Below are positions 1 to 7,908 of a stretch of DNA of 45,578 nucleotides, in pieces. The stretch's first letter is position 1. Each line of letters opens with the position of its first letter. Source of the stretch: Sphingomonas yabuuchiae (GTDB lineage: Bacteria > Pseudomonadota > Alphaproteobacteria > Sphingomonadales > Sphingomonadaceae); contig NZ_LDTF01000013.1 of assembly GCF_001477495.1 (NCBI RefSeq), positions 1 through 45,578 of the forward strand, read 5' to 3'. The position numbers were made by a program, and so were the translations under genes. A model generated the notes under the pieces. The model saw only the letters and a program-made list of their open reading frames with translations, did no database searches and was not told the DNA's origin.

Positions 1-138
1 CCCCTGAAGGGGAGGGGGGCATTCTATGTCGTAAGGCTTGGCGTCGCAGGCAATTCCGTCCGAACAGCCTCGATCCAGCGCATGGCGTGCACTTCGACTA
101 TGCGCCCTGCGACAGGCTTCCATCGCAAGGGGAGGGCC

Positions 139-609
139 TCACCCCGCAATCGGCAGCGACGTGGTCGACTTGATCTCCGACAGAGCGACCGTCGAGTTGA
201 TTTCCTGCACTCCGGGCAGGTTCGACAGCTTTTCGAAAAACAGTCGCTCATAGGATTCGATATCGGCCGCCACGATGCGCAGCATGAAGTCGACCGAGCC
301 CATCAGCACGTGACACTCCATCACTTCCGGCACCTCACGGATGGCGGCGGTGAACTCGTCGAGATTGGCGCGGCCATGGGCGTTGAGCTTCACCTGCGCG
401 AAGATCTGCGCCTTCAGTCCGACCTTGGCGCGGTCGACCAGCGCGACCCGGCGCTTGATGATCCCGTCGCGCTCCAATCGGTCGATCCGCCGCCAGCAGG
501 GCGAGGCCGACAGGCCAACGGCTTCGGCAATGGCGGCAGTGGACAGACTGGCATCCTCCTGCAGCAGGGCAAGGATGCGTCGTTCCCAGATATCGAGATC
601 GTGAGCCAT
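139..609 (-). CDS. Lrp/AsnC family transcriptional regulator
   Basis: A 156-residue protein of standard Lrp/AsnC length. The N-terminal winged helix-turn-helix lies at about residues 10-60 (RILALLQED...IAEAVGLSASPCWRRIDRLE). The C-terminal RAM/ACT-like effector and oligomerisation domain follows at about 65-145. The family senses amino acids and binds DNA as dimers to octamers. The gene is divergent from a Leu/Phe/Val dehydrogenase across a 128-bp gap that contains a perfect 13-bp palindrome, so control of that dehydrogenase and of itself is the likely job. The ATG at 609 gives the usual N-terminus. The family call is firm; the regulated target is inferred from position. Confidence 0.93.
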   Translation of the reverse strand: MAHDLDIWERRILALLQEDASLSTAAIAEAVGLSASPCWRRIDRLERDGIIKRRVALVDRAKVGLKAQIFAQVKLNAHGRANLDEFTAAIREVPEVMECHVLMGSVDFMLRIVAADIESYERLFFEKLSNLPGVQEINSTVALSEIKSTTSLPIAG

Positions 610-634
610 TCCATCCCCAAATCCGTATTCGTGA

Positions 635-647
635 GGTTATAATAACC
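635..647. promoter_or_regulatory. 13-bp palindrome in the lrp/dehydrogenase divergent gap (candidate operator)
   Basis: GGTTAT-A-ATAACC is a perfect inverted repeat with a single central base. It starts 26 bp upstream of the regulator ATG, in an AT-rich patch between two divergent genes. Lrp-type proteins bind degenerate, AT-rich dyads, so this is a plausible autoregulatory and dehydrogenase operator. No clear -35/-10 pair could be fixed for either gene. Confidence 0.4.
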
Positions 648-737
648 GATAAATCCGCAATCGCCTAATCAATCGGATCAGTTTCGCCTGCCGACCTGGG
701 CTATCTCCATGTCAGAGAAAGTTCAGGGATATGACCG

Positions 738-1805
738 ATGCTGCACCCAGCCCAAGACCGACAGAGCCTGCCGCCCGAAGAGGTGGTGACGTTCCACGAC
801 AAGGACAGCGGCGCGAGTGGCGTCATCGTGCTGCATTCGACCACGCTCGGCCCGGCGGCGGGTGGATGCCGGTTGTGGCATTATGACGATGAGCGCAGCG
901 CGACGGTCGATGCGTTGCGGCTGGCCGAGGGCATGGCGTTGAAGAATGCGCTGGCCGATCTTCCCTTTGGCGGCGGCAAGGCGGTCATCCGCCTGCCCCA
1001 TGGACCGTTCGATCGCGCCGCCCTGTTCCGCGCCTTTGGGCGTCAGGTGGCCGAACTGAAGGGCCGCTATGTCACCGCCGAGGATGTCGGGACGAGCGTG
1101 GCGGATATGGCGGAGGTCGCCACACGCACCCGCCATGTCGCGGGGCTGCCCATATCGGGCGAGAAGCCCGGCGGCGATCCGTCGCCCTGGACGGCACTGG
1201 GCGTGGTTCAGGCGATGCGTGTCGCGGTGCGCCAGCGACTGGGCGCAGACCTGTCCGATGTGACGGTCGGGGTCCAGGGGCTGGGCCATGTCGGCTATGC
1301 GCTGTGCGAACTGCTCCACGAGCAGGGGGCCAAGCTGATCGTTGCGGAACCGCGCAGCGAGGCGGCGGCGCGGGCGGCCGACCGGTTCGGCGCGATGGTC
1401 ATGAGCAGCCGGGCGCTGCTGTCATCGCGCGTCGACGTGCTGGCGCCCTGCGCCCTGGGTGGGGTGCTGGATGCCGATACGGTCGCCCAGTTGCGCGCGA
1501 GCGTGGTGTGCGGGGCGGCCAACAACCAGCTGGCAAGCGAAGACATGGCCGAACGGCTGGCCGCGCGAAACATCCTCTATGCACCGGATTTCCTGGCGAA
1601 TGCGGGCGGGATCATCAATGTGGCGGGCGAATATCTGGGCTGGCGCGCGGCCGAGGTGCGGCGGCGGGTGCTGGCCGTCGGACGGAAGATGGGCGCGGTG
1701 CTGGCGCTGGCGGAGCAGAACGGCATCACGCCGGATGAGGCTGCGCGTGCGATGGCACTGGAACGGATCGCGCAGGTGCCTCGGGTGCAGGCGGAGGCGG
1801 CTTGA
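738..1805 (+). CDS. Leu/Phe/Val dehydrogenase (Glu/Leu/Phe/Val dehydrogenase family)
   Basis: A 355-residue NAD(P)-dependent amino-acid dehydrogenase that oxidatively deaminates a branched-chain or aromatic amino acid to its 2-oxo acid. Visible family landmarks are the glycine-rich substrate segment PFGGGKAVI with Lys81, a second Lys at 69 (MALKN), a catalytic-type Asp116 in AEDVGTS, and the Rossmann loop GVQGLGHVG near residue 177. The start ATG at 738 is preceded by AGGG about nine bases upstream; another ATG at 731 is out of frame. The divergent Lrp regulator suggests amino-acid-responsive control. Which amino acid is preferred cannot be read from the sequence. Confidence 0.92.
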   Translation: MLHPAQDRQSLPPEEVVTFHDKDSGASGVIVLHSTTLGPAAGGCRLWHYDDERSATVDALRLAEGMALKNALADLPFGGGKAVIRLPHGPFDRAALFRAFGRQVAELKGRYVTAEDVGTSVADMAEVATRTRHVAGLPISGEKPGGDPSPWTALGVVQAMRVAVRQRLGADLSDVTVGVQGLGHVGYALCELLHEQGAKLIVAEPRSEAAARAADRFGAMVMSSRALLSSRVDVLAPCALGGVLDADTVAQLRASVVCGAANNQLASEDMAERLAARNILYAPDFLANAGGIINVAGEYLGWRAAEVRRRVLAVGRKMGAVLALAEQNGITPDEAARAMALERIAQVPRVQAEAA

Positions 1806-1889
1806 GGGGGCGGCAGGGCTTTCCCCGTTGCATTCTCATGGGGGGGGGGCAGGTCCGGTATAGGTCCCGCCGCCCGAGTCTGACATGCG

Positions 1890-2004
1890 CTTCGACTTCG
1901 CTCAGCGTGAACGGAAGTTGGAAATGGCGGCAGGACGGATGAATCTGCCCCGACCCATGTCAGTCGATTTCCCCACCCCCCGTTCAGCCTGAGCGAAGTC
2001 GAAG
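1890..2004. repeat. Inverted pair of ~25-bp repeats in a 400-bp gene-free gap
   Basis: The arm at 1890-1914 (CTTCGACTTCGCTCAGCGTG...) and the arm at 1980-2004 are reverse complements with two mismatches over 25 bases, separated by 65 bases. The core CTTCGACTTCGCTCAG is, from memory, widespread between genes in sphingomonads and some other high-GC proteobacteria. The gap 1806-2213 also holds a run of ten G at 1840-1849 and the hairpin at 2096-2113. I see no convincing gene in it. Confidence 0.7.
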
Positions 2005-2095
2005 GCCAAGGACCAACATTCGCCAAGCTGCCGCTGCGGTGCGGGCGCTTCGACGACACTTGCCGTGAATTGCGCTTGCGCATCTCGACGCGCCA

Positions 2096-2113
2096 CCCCG
2101 GCGAAGGCCGGGG
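2096..2113. repeat. REP-like hairpin (CCCCGGC-GAAG-GCCGGGG)
   Basis: A perfect 7-bp stem closes a GAAG loop. The flanks read CACC before and TCCAG after, matching the common sphingomonad extragenic motif of the form CCCGGCGAAGGCCGGG-TCCAG that I recall from related genomes. It lies between the 3' ends of the convergent dehydrogenase gene and the secreted hypothetical gene, so it may stall transcription, but no T-run follows it. Confidence 0.55.
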
Positions 2114-2213
2114 TCCAGTTACGGCACGTTTGCAGAAGCTACCAACGCGCTCCCGATGGGATCCTCGGCCATGCCTGAATGGAATGGGCGCCCCAAAAGC
2201 CTTTACCCGCAGG

Positions 2214-2690
2214 TTACGGATTGCGCGGTTCTTCGTCACGCTTGCGCTGGGCGTTGACCGCACGGTTCTCCCGCGCGCGCTGAACGAAACAGCCGGTCGC
2301 GCCACCCGCGCCGACCGCCGAGCAGCTGCCGATGCTGTTGACGCCCGCACCCTCGTTCAGCGTGCCCGTCGCCCGCGCCGCCCAGCTTTCATTCTCGGGC
2401 GTGACCTGCAGGTCGCGCAGTTCCTTGGGCACGCGGAACTGTTCCTCCGCGCCGCGCCGGACGCAGACCACGATCTCGTTGCCCTGATTGTCCGTCGGGC
2501 AGCGTTCGTTGCCGAACAGGGTCAGCACGCCGTTGACGGGGGCGTTGCGGGAGACCTCGCCGGGGGCCTCGATCTTCTTGGGCGGCAGCGCGCCGGGGGC
2601 GGCGACCTGCTGTGCCGTCGCGGGGGCCGCGCCGATACCTGCGATCGTCATTATGGCCAACATGCCGGCGGCCCGGGACCGGTTCGTCAT
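2214..2690 (-). CDS. Secreted hypothetical protein
   Basis: A 158-residue protein with an N-terminal signal peptide (MTNRSRAAGM, a hydrophobic stretch, then cleavage after ATAQ near residue 27). It has four cysteines: C64 and C76 in the middle (ERCPTDN, VVCVRR) and two further on (GSCSAV, TGCFV), which could form two disulfides in the periplasm. The C-terminus is strongly charged. The ATG at 2690 was chosen because the signal peptide begins there and GGGAG lies about seven bases upstream; a longer open frame reaches 2735. I do not recognise a named domain. The coq7 gene ends 22 bp upstream on the same strand. Confidence 0.72.
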   Translation of the reverse strand: MTNRSRAAGMLAIMTIAGIGAAPATAQQVAAPGALPPKKIEAPGEVSRNAPVNGVLTLFGNERCPTDNQGNEIVVCVRRGAEEQFRVPKELRDLQVTPENESWAARATGTLNEGAGVNSIGSCSAVGAGGATGCFVQRARENRAVNAQRKRDEEPRNP

Positions 2691-2712
2691 CCTCTCTCTC
2701 CCGCAATATCGT

Positions 2713-3255
2713 TCAGAGGCGCTTGGCCGCCGCAATCGCGACCTTGCAGCCCGCCCGGATCAGTCCGTACATCACCGGATAGGCGATCGCCTCTTCCGCG
2801 CCGGCGCCCAGCGCATGGTCGCGATGCTCCAGTTCCTCGGCCTGGAAATCGGCGATGGCCTCGGACAATTCGGGGTCGCTGTCGCCCAGCTGGTCGCGCT
2901 GTTCCTGGTAGTGCTTGTCGATCTCGGTCTCGACCGCCGCGGTGCAGGCCATCGCCGCCTTGGGCCCGATCGCCGCCGTGATCGCCCCCAGTGCGAAGCC
3001 CGCCTTGTCCCAGAAGGGCTGGAACAGCGTCGGGCGCACCCGGCGCTCGGCGATCATCCGGTCGAAAAAGGCGCGGTGGCGCTCTTCCTGCTCGGCCATA
3101 TGATGGATCGCGCGGGCGAAGGGATGCCGGTCGCCCAGCACCGCCAGCTGACCCGCATAGATACGGGTCGCGCCATATTCCCCGGCCTGGTCCACCCGGA
3201 CCATGGCCTTCATCGGTTCGCGCCGGTCGCCCGGCATCCAGCGAAGCTGGCTCAT
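2713..3255 (-). CDS. coq7: Demethoxyubiquinone hydroxylase (Coq7 family)
   Basis: A 180-residue ferritin-like di-iron monooxygenase that hydroxylates 5-demethoxyubiquinone in ubiquinone biosynthesis. The carboxylate/histidine ligand motifs are visible: E in DQAGEYGA, EQEERHR, and later ETEIDKH and EELEHRDH. The start is the ATG at 3255, whose ATGA overlaps the dsbB stop by 4 bp; the open frame continues upstream but would then run through dsbB. It is the last gene of the ctpA-dsbB-coq7 set. DsbB passes electrons to ubiquinone, so the pairing is functionally sensible. Confidence 0.93.
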   Translation of the reverse strand: MSQLRWMPGDRREPMKAMVRVDQAGEYGATRIYAGQLAVLGDRHPFARAIHHMAEQEERHRAFFDRMIAERRVRPTLFQPFWDKAGFALGAITAAIGPKAAMACTAAVETEIDKHYQEQRDQLGDSDPELSEAIADFQAEELEHRDHALGAGAEEAIAYPVMYGLIRAGCKVAIAAAKRL

Positions 3256-3752
3256 CGCGCCTTCCTCATCAACAGCAGTATCGCCGCCGCACCGCCCAGC
3301 GAGAAGATCGCGTTGAACCCGGCCAGCGAAATCCCGCCCAGGGTCCATTGCGCCACATCGCAGCGGATGACCGGCGCCTTCAGAATCGCGTTCAGCCGGT
3401 CGGCGGCGCTCCCGCCCGTGAAACTCACCGTCGAGGTGCACGCGGTAAAGCCCTGCCACCAGCCATATTCGACCCCGGCATGGGCGACACCGATCGCCCC
3501 CGACACCGCGATCAACAACGCCGCAAGCACGACAAGCGATCCCCGGACGCTGCGTTGCGGCACGAAGAAGGCGAGGAAGGCGGGCACCAACGCGGCATAA
3601 TGCGGCCAGCGCTGCCAATGGCACATCTCGCACGGGTAGAGGCCGCCGATCAGCTGGCTGCCCCAGGCTCCCGCCAGCAGGGCGGCGGGCAGGGCGAAGG
3701 CGATGACGTTGGCCAGCCGTTCGTTCCGGGTACGCGGAGTCGCCATCGTCAC
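3252..3752 (-). CDS. Disulfide bond formation protein, DsbB family
   Basis: A 166-residue inner-membrane protein with four predicted transmembrane segments. It reoxidises a DsbA-like thiol oxidase and gives electrons to quinone. The first periplasmic loop carries the redox pair CEMC, followed by the family's HWQRWPHY. The second loop carries C in FTACTST and C in VIRCDVAQW. The start is read as GTG at 3752, overlapping the ctpA stop by 4 bp (GTGA); an ATG two codons on (3746) is equally possible. It resembles the short alphaproteobacterial DsbB-like proteins. Confidence 0.9.
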   Translation of the reverse strand: MTMATPRTRNERLANVIAFALPAALLAGAWGSQLIGGLYPCEMCHWQRWPHYAALVPAFLAFFVPQRSVRGSLVVLAALLIAVSGAIGVAHAGVEYGWWQGFTACTSTVSFTGGSAADRLNAILKAPVIRCDVAQWTLGGISLAGFNAIFSLGGAAAILLLMRKAR

Positions 3753-5098
3753 TTCACCGGCGGCTTGGTGGCGGCGGCGATTTGCGCCGGGCCGCCGAGG
3801 CGCGCGATGGTCTTCAGCGCGTAATAAAGCTGGAAGTCTTCGATCCCCTGCTTCTTCAACTGCTCGGGCGTCATCGCGAAGCGCGGATCGGGCTTGGTGT
3901 CCTCTTCCAGGATCGCGTTGTCGGCTTTCACCTCGTTGATCAGGTGGCGGCGCAGATCGGCCTCGCGGAAGACGGGGCGCGTCTTGTAATCGGGATCGGA
4001 GATTTCGGGCACTTTGATGTCCGGCTCGATCCCGCCCTCCTGCACCGACCGGCCCGATGGCGTGTAGTAGCGCGCGGTGGTCAGGCGGAGCGCCGTCTCC
4101 GGCCCCAGCGGCAGCAGCGTCTGGACCGAGCCCTTGCCGAAGCTGCGCTCGCCCATCACCAGCGCGCGGTGATGATCCTGCAACGCGCCCGCCACGATCT
4201 CGGAGGCCGATGCCGTGCCGGAGTTGGTCAGCACGATCACCGGCAGGCCATGCGCGTCGTCGCCGGGCTTGGCGTAATAGCGTTCGATATCGGACTTCTC
4301 GCGCCCGCGCTGCGACACGATCTCGCCATGATCCAGGAACGCGTCGCTGACCGCGATCGCCTGGGTCAGCAGACCGCCGCCATTGTCGCGCAGGTCGACG
4401 ACATAGCCCAGCGGCCGGTGGCCCAGCGCCTTGTCGATCGCCATGATCGCCGCGCGGGTGTCGGCGCCCGTATTCTCCGAGAAGGTGTTGATGTTGATGT
4501 ATCCGACATCACCCTTCACCTCCCACTTGACCGGGCGCTGGACGATGACCTCGCGGGTCAGGGTCAGTTCGATCGGCTTGTCGCGGCCGGGGCGGACGAT
4601 GGTCAGCTTGATCTTGGTGCCGGGCTTGCCCCGCATCTGGCCGATCGCTTCGTCCAGCGACTGGCCGTAGATCAGCTTGCCGTCGATATGGGTGATGTAA
4701 TCGCCCGACTTCACGCCCGCACGGCCCGCCGGGGTATCCTCCTGCGGCGCGATGACCTTGATCGCGCCATCCTCCATCGAGACGGTCAGGCCCAGGCCGC
4801 CATAATTGCCCTCGGTCTGGATCTTGAGATTGTCGAAGTCGAGCGCGTCGACATAGCTGCTATGCGGGTCGAGCGCCGCCAGCATCCCCTGGATCGCGCC
4901 CTTGATCAGCGTGTCGTCGTCGACCTTGTCGACATAATCGGCCTTGATCCGGTTGTAGACGTCGAGGAACCGGTCGAACTGGCGAACGGTCGAGCTGTCC
5001 ACCGCCGCCATCGCAGAGGTCGTGATCGGCACCATGGCCAGCGCGCCGACAAGGGCAGTAGCAGTCAGAAGCGGACGGTTCGGCAGCAAACGGGGCAT
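3749..5098 (-). CDS. ctpA: S41 family carboxy-terminal processing peptidase (CtpA/Prc type)
   Basis: A 449-residue periplasmic serine protease. After the N-terminal signal or anchor segment (residues about 8-32), a PDZ domain lies at roughly 90-175 (GGLGLTVSMEDG...GDYITHIDG). The S41 core follows, with the catalytic Ser in NSGTASASEI and the Lys in FGKGSVQT. The family trims the C-termini of envelope proteins and often works with peptidoglycan hydrolase regulators such as the EnvC homologue encoded upstream. The ATG at 5098 (MPRLLPNRP) gives a clean signal segment; the open frame extends to 5206 without good support. It is the first gene of the ctpA-dsbB-coq7 set. Confidence 0.93.
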   Translation of the reverse strand: MPRLLPNRPLLTATALVGALAMVPITTSAMAAVDSSTVRQFDRFLDVYNRIKADYVDKVDDDTLIKGAIQGMLAALDPHSSYVDALDFDNLKIQTEGNYGGLGLTVSMEDGAIKVIAPQEDTPAGRAGVKSGDYITHIDGKLIYGQSLDEAIGQMRGKPGTKIKLTIVRPGRDKPIELTLTREVIVQRPVKWEVKGDVGYININTFSENTGADTRAAIMAIDKALGHRPLGYVVDLRDNGGGLLTQAIAVSDAFLDHGEIVSQRGREKSDIERYYAKPGDDAHGLPVIVLTNSGTASASEIVAGALQDHHRALVMGERSFGKGSVQTLLPLGPETALRLTTARYYTPSGRSVQEGGIEPDIKVPEISDPDYKTRPVFREADLRRHLINEVKADNAILEEDTKPDPRFAMTPEQLKKQGIEDFQLYYALKTIARLGGPAQIAAATKPPVK

Positions 5099-5281
5099 CG
5101 AGGGTCCTGGACCAGATAAGCGAACCGCCTGTGTAGCGGGAAGCCGGACGCAATCAAAGCGCAACCGTGCTGAACGGGGGGTGAGCGGGGGGCGGGGAGC
5201 GCGCATGCAGCGCAGGCATATCGCTTGACGGATGGCTTCAAAGGGGGCGACCCTGGATGCCGATCATCAGGAAGAAGCGTC

Positions 5282-5854
5282 ATGCGTCATCGATTTGCGT
5301 TTTTATCTGCGGCGGCGGTGCTTTTTGCGACACCTTCCGCCTGGGCGCAATGTTCGGTTTCCTCTGATGCCGGAGCGGTCGCAAAGCCGGTCGACGCATC
5401 CGTCCAGGCGGATGCGGACCTGATCGTTTCGATGAGCATGATGCCGAAACTCATGCATATCGACTATGCGAATGCGGCAAAGCAAAAGCCTGCTTGTGAT
5501 CTCGGAGCGTTCGATACCGGCTCCGCATCCTACCAGCTATATGGAGATGACAAGGCTGGCCGATTGAGGATTGCGCAGCCAGCTCTTAAGGGCGGGCCGA
5601 TCGCCCGGATCGTTGCGGTCACGAACATCCTCAAGGCGATCGAGGCATCGAAACAAGGGCGGCCAGCCCCGGTCGAGGGCTATCTGCTGGCGACGATGAC
5701 CAAGGCCGAGTTCATCGGTTGGAAATACTATACGGGATTGCCCGATCCGGCGACGTTGAAGCGCGATATGGCTGAGGCGCTGAAAGGCGGTACGACACCG
5801 ATCTTTCGCAATGGAGCTGATGGCAAAACAGCAATCTTTGTTCCCAAAGGCTGA
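5282..5854 (+). CDS. Secreted hypothetical protein inserted between envC and ctpA
   Basis: A 190-residue protein with a clear signal peptide (MRHRFAFLSAAAVLFATPSAWA). The ATG at 5282 has GGAAGAAG about five bases upstream; an in-frame start at 5225 would put 19 extra residues before the signal. Two cysteines occur in the mature part (QCSVSS, PACDLG). I recognise no domain. Its base and codon use is visibly less GC-rich than its neighbours (runs such as TTTTTATCTG, many A/T third positions). It lies on the opposite strand to the flanking genes and separates envC from ctpA, which are often adjacent in related bacteria. This fits late acquisition, but that is inference. Confidence 0.75.
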   Translation: MRHRFAFLSAAAVLFATPSAWAQCSVSSDAGAVAKPVDASVQADADLIVSMSMMPKLMHIDYANAAKQKPACDLGAFDTGSASYQLYGDDKAGRLRIAQPALKGGPIARIVAVTNILKAIEASKQGRPAPVEGYLLATMTKAEFIGWKYYTGLPDPATLKRDMAEALKGGTTPIFRNGADGKTAIFVPKG

Positions 5855-5885
5855 CGAAGGCTTCGGTTAAGCCGGAAAGCTGCCA

Positions 5886-7046
5886 TCACCCCAGAATGGC
5901 GGCAATATCCATTGGGCGCCCGTCGCGGCGCAGCTCGACCGTCACGCGCGGCTCGATGCCGCCTCGTCCCCGTCCTGCGCGGCCGAGGACCGTTCCTGCT
6001 GCGACATGGTCGCCGGGTTTGACCGCGATGCCGCCCAGGCCGGTCACCAGACTGGTCCAGCCGGTGCCGTGATTCAGGATGACGATGCCGCCATAGCCCC
6101 GGAACGCGCCCGCGTAGCGGACCTCGCCGCCTGCGGGGGCGACGACAGGGGCGTAGGGGACGGTGGCCAGCGTGATACCGCGCGCACGGACGCCCGCGTC
6201 GGAAACCTCGCCGAAGCCGCCTGTCACCCGTCCCTTCACCGGCAGGCGATAGGTGTCCGGGGGGATCACCGGCCCCATGACGCCTGCCCCGAGCGGACGC
6301 GAGACAGGGCCGGGGAGGGCGACCAGTTCGCCTGCTGTCGCCTGTGCCTCGCCGCGCTCGGCCATGCGGTCGACGATATCGCGCGCGGCTTCGCCCAAGG
6401 CCAGCGCGCGGTTGGATTCATCGACCGCGACCTGGCCCAGCGTCTCGGCGCGGCCGCGATGGTTTGCCTCCAGCCGGGCCAGTGCCTGGCGTTCGGACTC
6501 GAGCTTCGCGGTGGTGTCGGTGAGGGCGCGCGCCGCTACCGTCACCTGGGCGCGGACGCGACGCGTGGCGGCCAGCTCGGCGCGGACGGTCGCGGAACGT
6601 TGGGCGATGACGGGGGCGATAGTCGCGAAGACCGCGCGGACATGCGCCAGATCGGCGACCGAGCCGGGCTGCGCCACCGCCGCGACCGGGGGACGCGCGG
6701 CCATGCTCTGCATCGCGGCGAGCAGATGCGCGAGCGGAGCCTGCGCCCGGGCCAGCTTCGCCTGTTGCTGCTCCAGCAGCCCGGCGACCAGATCGACGCG
6801 GGCGCGGGCTGCCGTCACCTCGGCCTCCGCCGCCGCGACGCGGGCGGCCATGGCGCGTTCCCTGGCCTGGGCGATGGCGGCGGCGTTGCGCTCGGCGCCT
6901 GCCTGTCGCTCCAGCGCCTGGGCCCGCGCCTGCGCCGCCGCTGCGCCCGCACGGGCCTCGGCCAGCCGTCGCTGGTCGGCAGCGATGTCGGTCGCGCCGA
7001 GCAGCGCCAGGGCCGCCAGCGCCAGCACGCCGTGACGCCGTGCCAC
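5886..7046 (-). CDS. EnvC-like murein hydrolase activator (degenerate M23/LytM domain)
   Basis: A 386-residue envelope protein with a signal segment, then a long Ala/Arg/Glu-rich coiled coil (about residues 25-235), then a LytM/M23 fold at the C-terminus (about 260-386). The metal ligands of active M23 peptidases are missing: the usual HxGxD reads RARGITLA, the HxH-type segment reads SLVTGL, and the final VHFE-type histidine is VTVELR. This matches EnvC/NlpD proteins, which activate amidases rather than cut peptidoglycan. It starts with GTG at 7046, four bases after the rlmH stop, in the proA-nadD-rsfS-rlmH-envC run. Confidence 0.87.
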   Translation of the reverse strand: MARRHGVLALAALALLGATDIAADQRRLAEARAGAAAAQARAQALERQAGAERNAAAIAQARERAMAARVAAAEAEVTAARARVDLVAGLLEQQQAKLARAQAPLAHLLAAMQSMAARPPVAAVAQPGSVADLAHVRAVFATIAPVIAQRSATVRAELAATRRVRAQVTVAARALTDTTAKLESERQALARLEANHRGRAETLGQVAVDESNRALALGEAARDIVDRMAERGEAQATAGELVALPGPVSRPLGAGVMGPVIPPDTYRLPVKGRVTGGFGEVSDAGVRARGITLATVPYAPVVAPAGGEVRYAGAFRGYGGIVILNHGTGWTSLVTGLGGIAVKPGDHVAAGTVLGRAGRGRGGIEPRVTVELRRDGRPMDIAAILG

Positions 7047-7050
7047 GCGG

Positions 7051-7473
7051 TCAGCCTTCGCGGTGATAGGGGTGGTTGGCGAGGATGCTCGTCGCGCGGA
7101 ACAGCTGTTCGGCCAGCATCGCGCGCGCCATCATGTGCGGCCAGGTCGCCCGGCCATAGGAGATGAGCAGGTCGGCGCGTGCCCGGTCGGCATCCTCGAA
7201 CCCGTCCGCCGCGCCGATCATGAAGCGGCACTCGCGCACGCCGTCATCGCGCCAACGTTCCAGCCGACGCGCGAAATCCATCGAGGACAGATTCTCGCCC
7301 TTTTCGTCCATCAGGACCAGACGCGTCTGTCCCTCCAGCAGTGGCACCTTACCGCCGGTATCGGAGAGCTCGGTGACCTTGGTCGGCCAGCCGATCCGCT
7401 TGATATAGCGGTCGACCAGCTCGGCCTCGGGCGAACGGCCGATCCGCCCGCGCGCGACGATGTGCAGCAGCAC
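7051..7473 (-). CDS. rlmH: 23S rRNA (pseudouridine1915-N3)-methyltransferase RlmH
   Basis: A 140-residue SPOUT-fold methyltransferase, close to the usual ~155-residue length. It uses SAM to methylate pseudouridine 1915 in helix 69 of 23S rRNA. The C-terminal half has the family knot: FMIGAADGF, then ISYGRATWPHMMARAMLAEQLFRA and the ending HPYHREG. The start is GTG at 7473, 18 bp after the rsfS stop. It sits in its conserved place between rsfS and an M23-type protein. Confidence 0.95.
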   Translation of the reverse strand: MLLHIVARGRIGRSPEAELVDRYIKRIGWPTKVTELSDTGGKVPLLEGQTRLVLMDEKGENLSSMDFARRLERWRDDGVRECRFMIGAADGFEDADRARADLLISYGRATWPHMMARAMLAEQLFRATSILANHPYHREG

Positions 7474-7491
7474 GGGCGGACCTTGCCGGTA

Positions 7492-7896
7492 TCAGAGGCT
7501 ACGGTCGGCGGGACTCGCGGATGGGGTCGGTGCGTCGCCGAACGCCCACATGCGCTCCAGATTGTAGAAGCTGCGAACCTCGGGCCGGAACAGGTGGACG
7601 ATGACGTCGTTCGCGTCGATCAGCACCCAGTCGGCGGTCGGCAGACCTTCGATCCGGACCGAGCGGCCGAACTCGGCCTTGATCTTCTCGGCGAGTTTCA
7701 TCGCCATCGAGGCGACCTGCCGGGTCGAGCGACCGCTGGCGATCACCATGAAATCGGCAATCGACGATTTGCCCGCGAGCGGGATCGAGATCGTCTCCAC
7801 CGCCTGGTCGTCATCCAGCGACGCGAGGATCAGGCGATGCAGCGCCTCCACCTCGGCGGGATCGGACGGACGCGGCGATTGCGGGGAAGTGGCCAA
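7492..7896 (-). CDS. rsfS: Ribosome silencing factor RsfS
   Basis: A 134-residue protein of the RsfS/Iojap family, which binds L14 (uL14) on the 50S subunit and blocks joining to 30S in starvation. The core runs from about residue 25 (DDDQAVETISIPLAGKSSIADFMVIASG) through the segment WVLIDANDVIVHLF. The start is read as TTG at 7896, with GGAG five bases upstream; no suitable ATG precedes the domain. The nadD-rsfS-rlmH order is conserved in many bacteria. Confidence 0.93.
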   Translation of the reverse strand: MATSPQSPRPSDPAEVEALHRLILASLDDDQAVETISIPLAGKSSIADFMVIASGRSTRQVASMAMKLAEKIKAEFGRSVRIEGLPTADWVLIDANDVIVHLFRPEVRSFYNLERMWAFGDAPTPSASPADRSL

Positions 7897-7908
7897 GTGA
7901 GCTCCTGT

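Noticed and set aside
1..138. Possible end of another repeat or a short gene at the left edge
   Set aside because: CCCCTGAAGGGG resembles repeat-type hairpins, but too little is visible to assign it to a family; the open frames here have no supporting features.
3256..3633. N-terminal extension of coq7
   Set aside because: It would overlap dsbB and is Arg/Cys-rich low-complexity sequence; Coq7 motifs begin right after ATG 3255.
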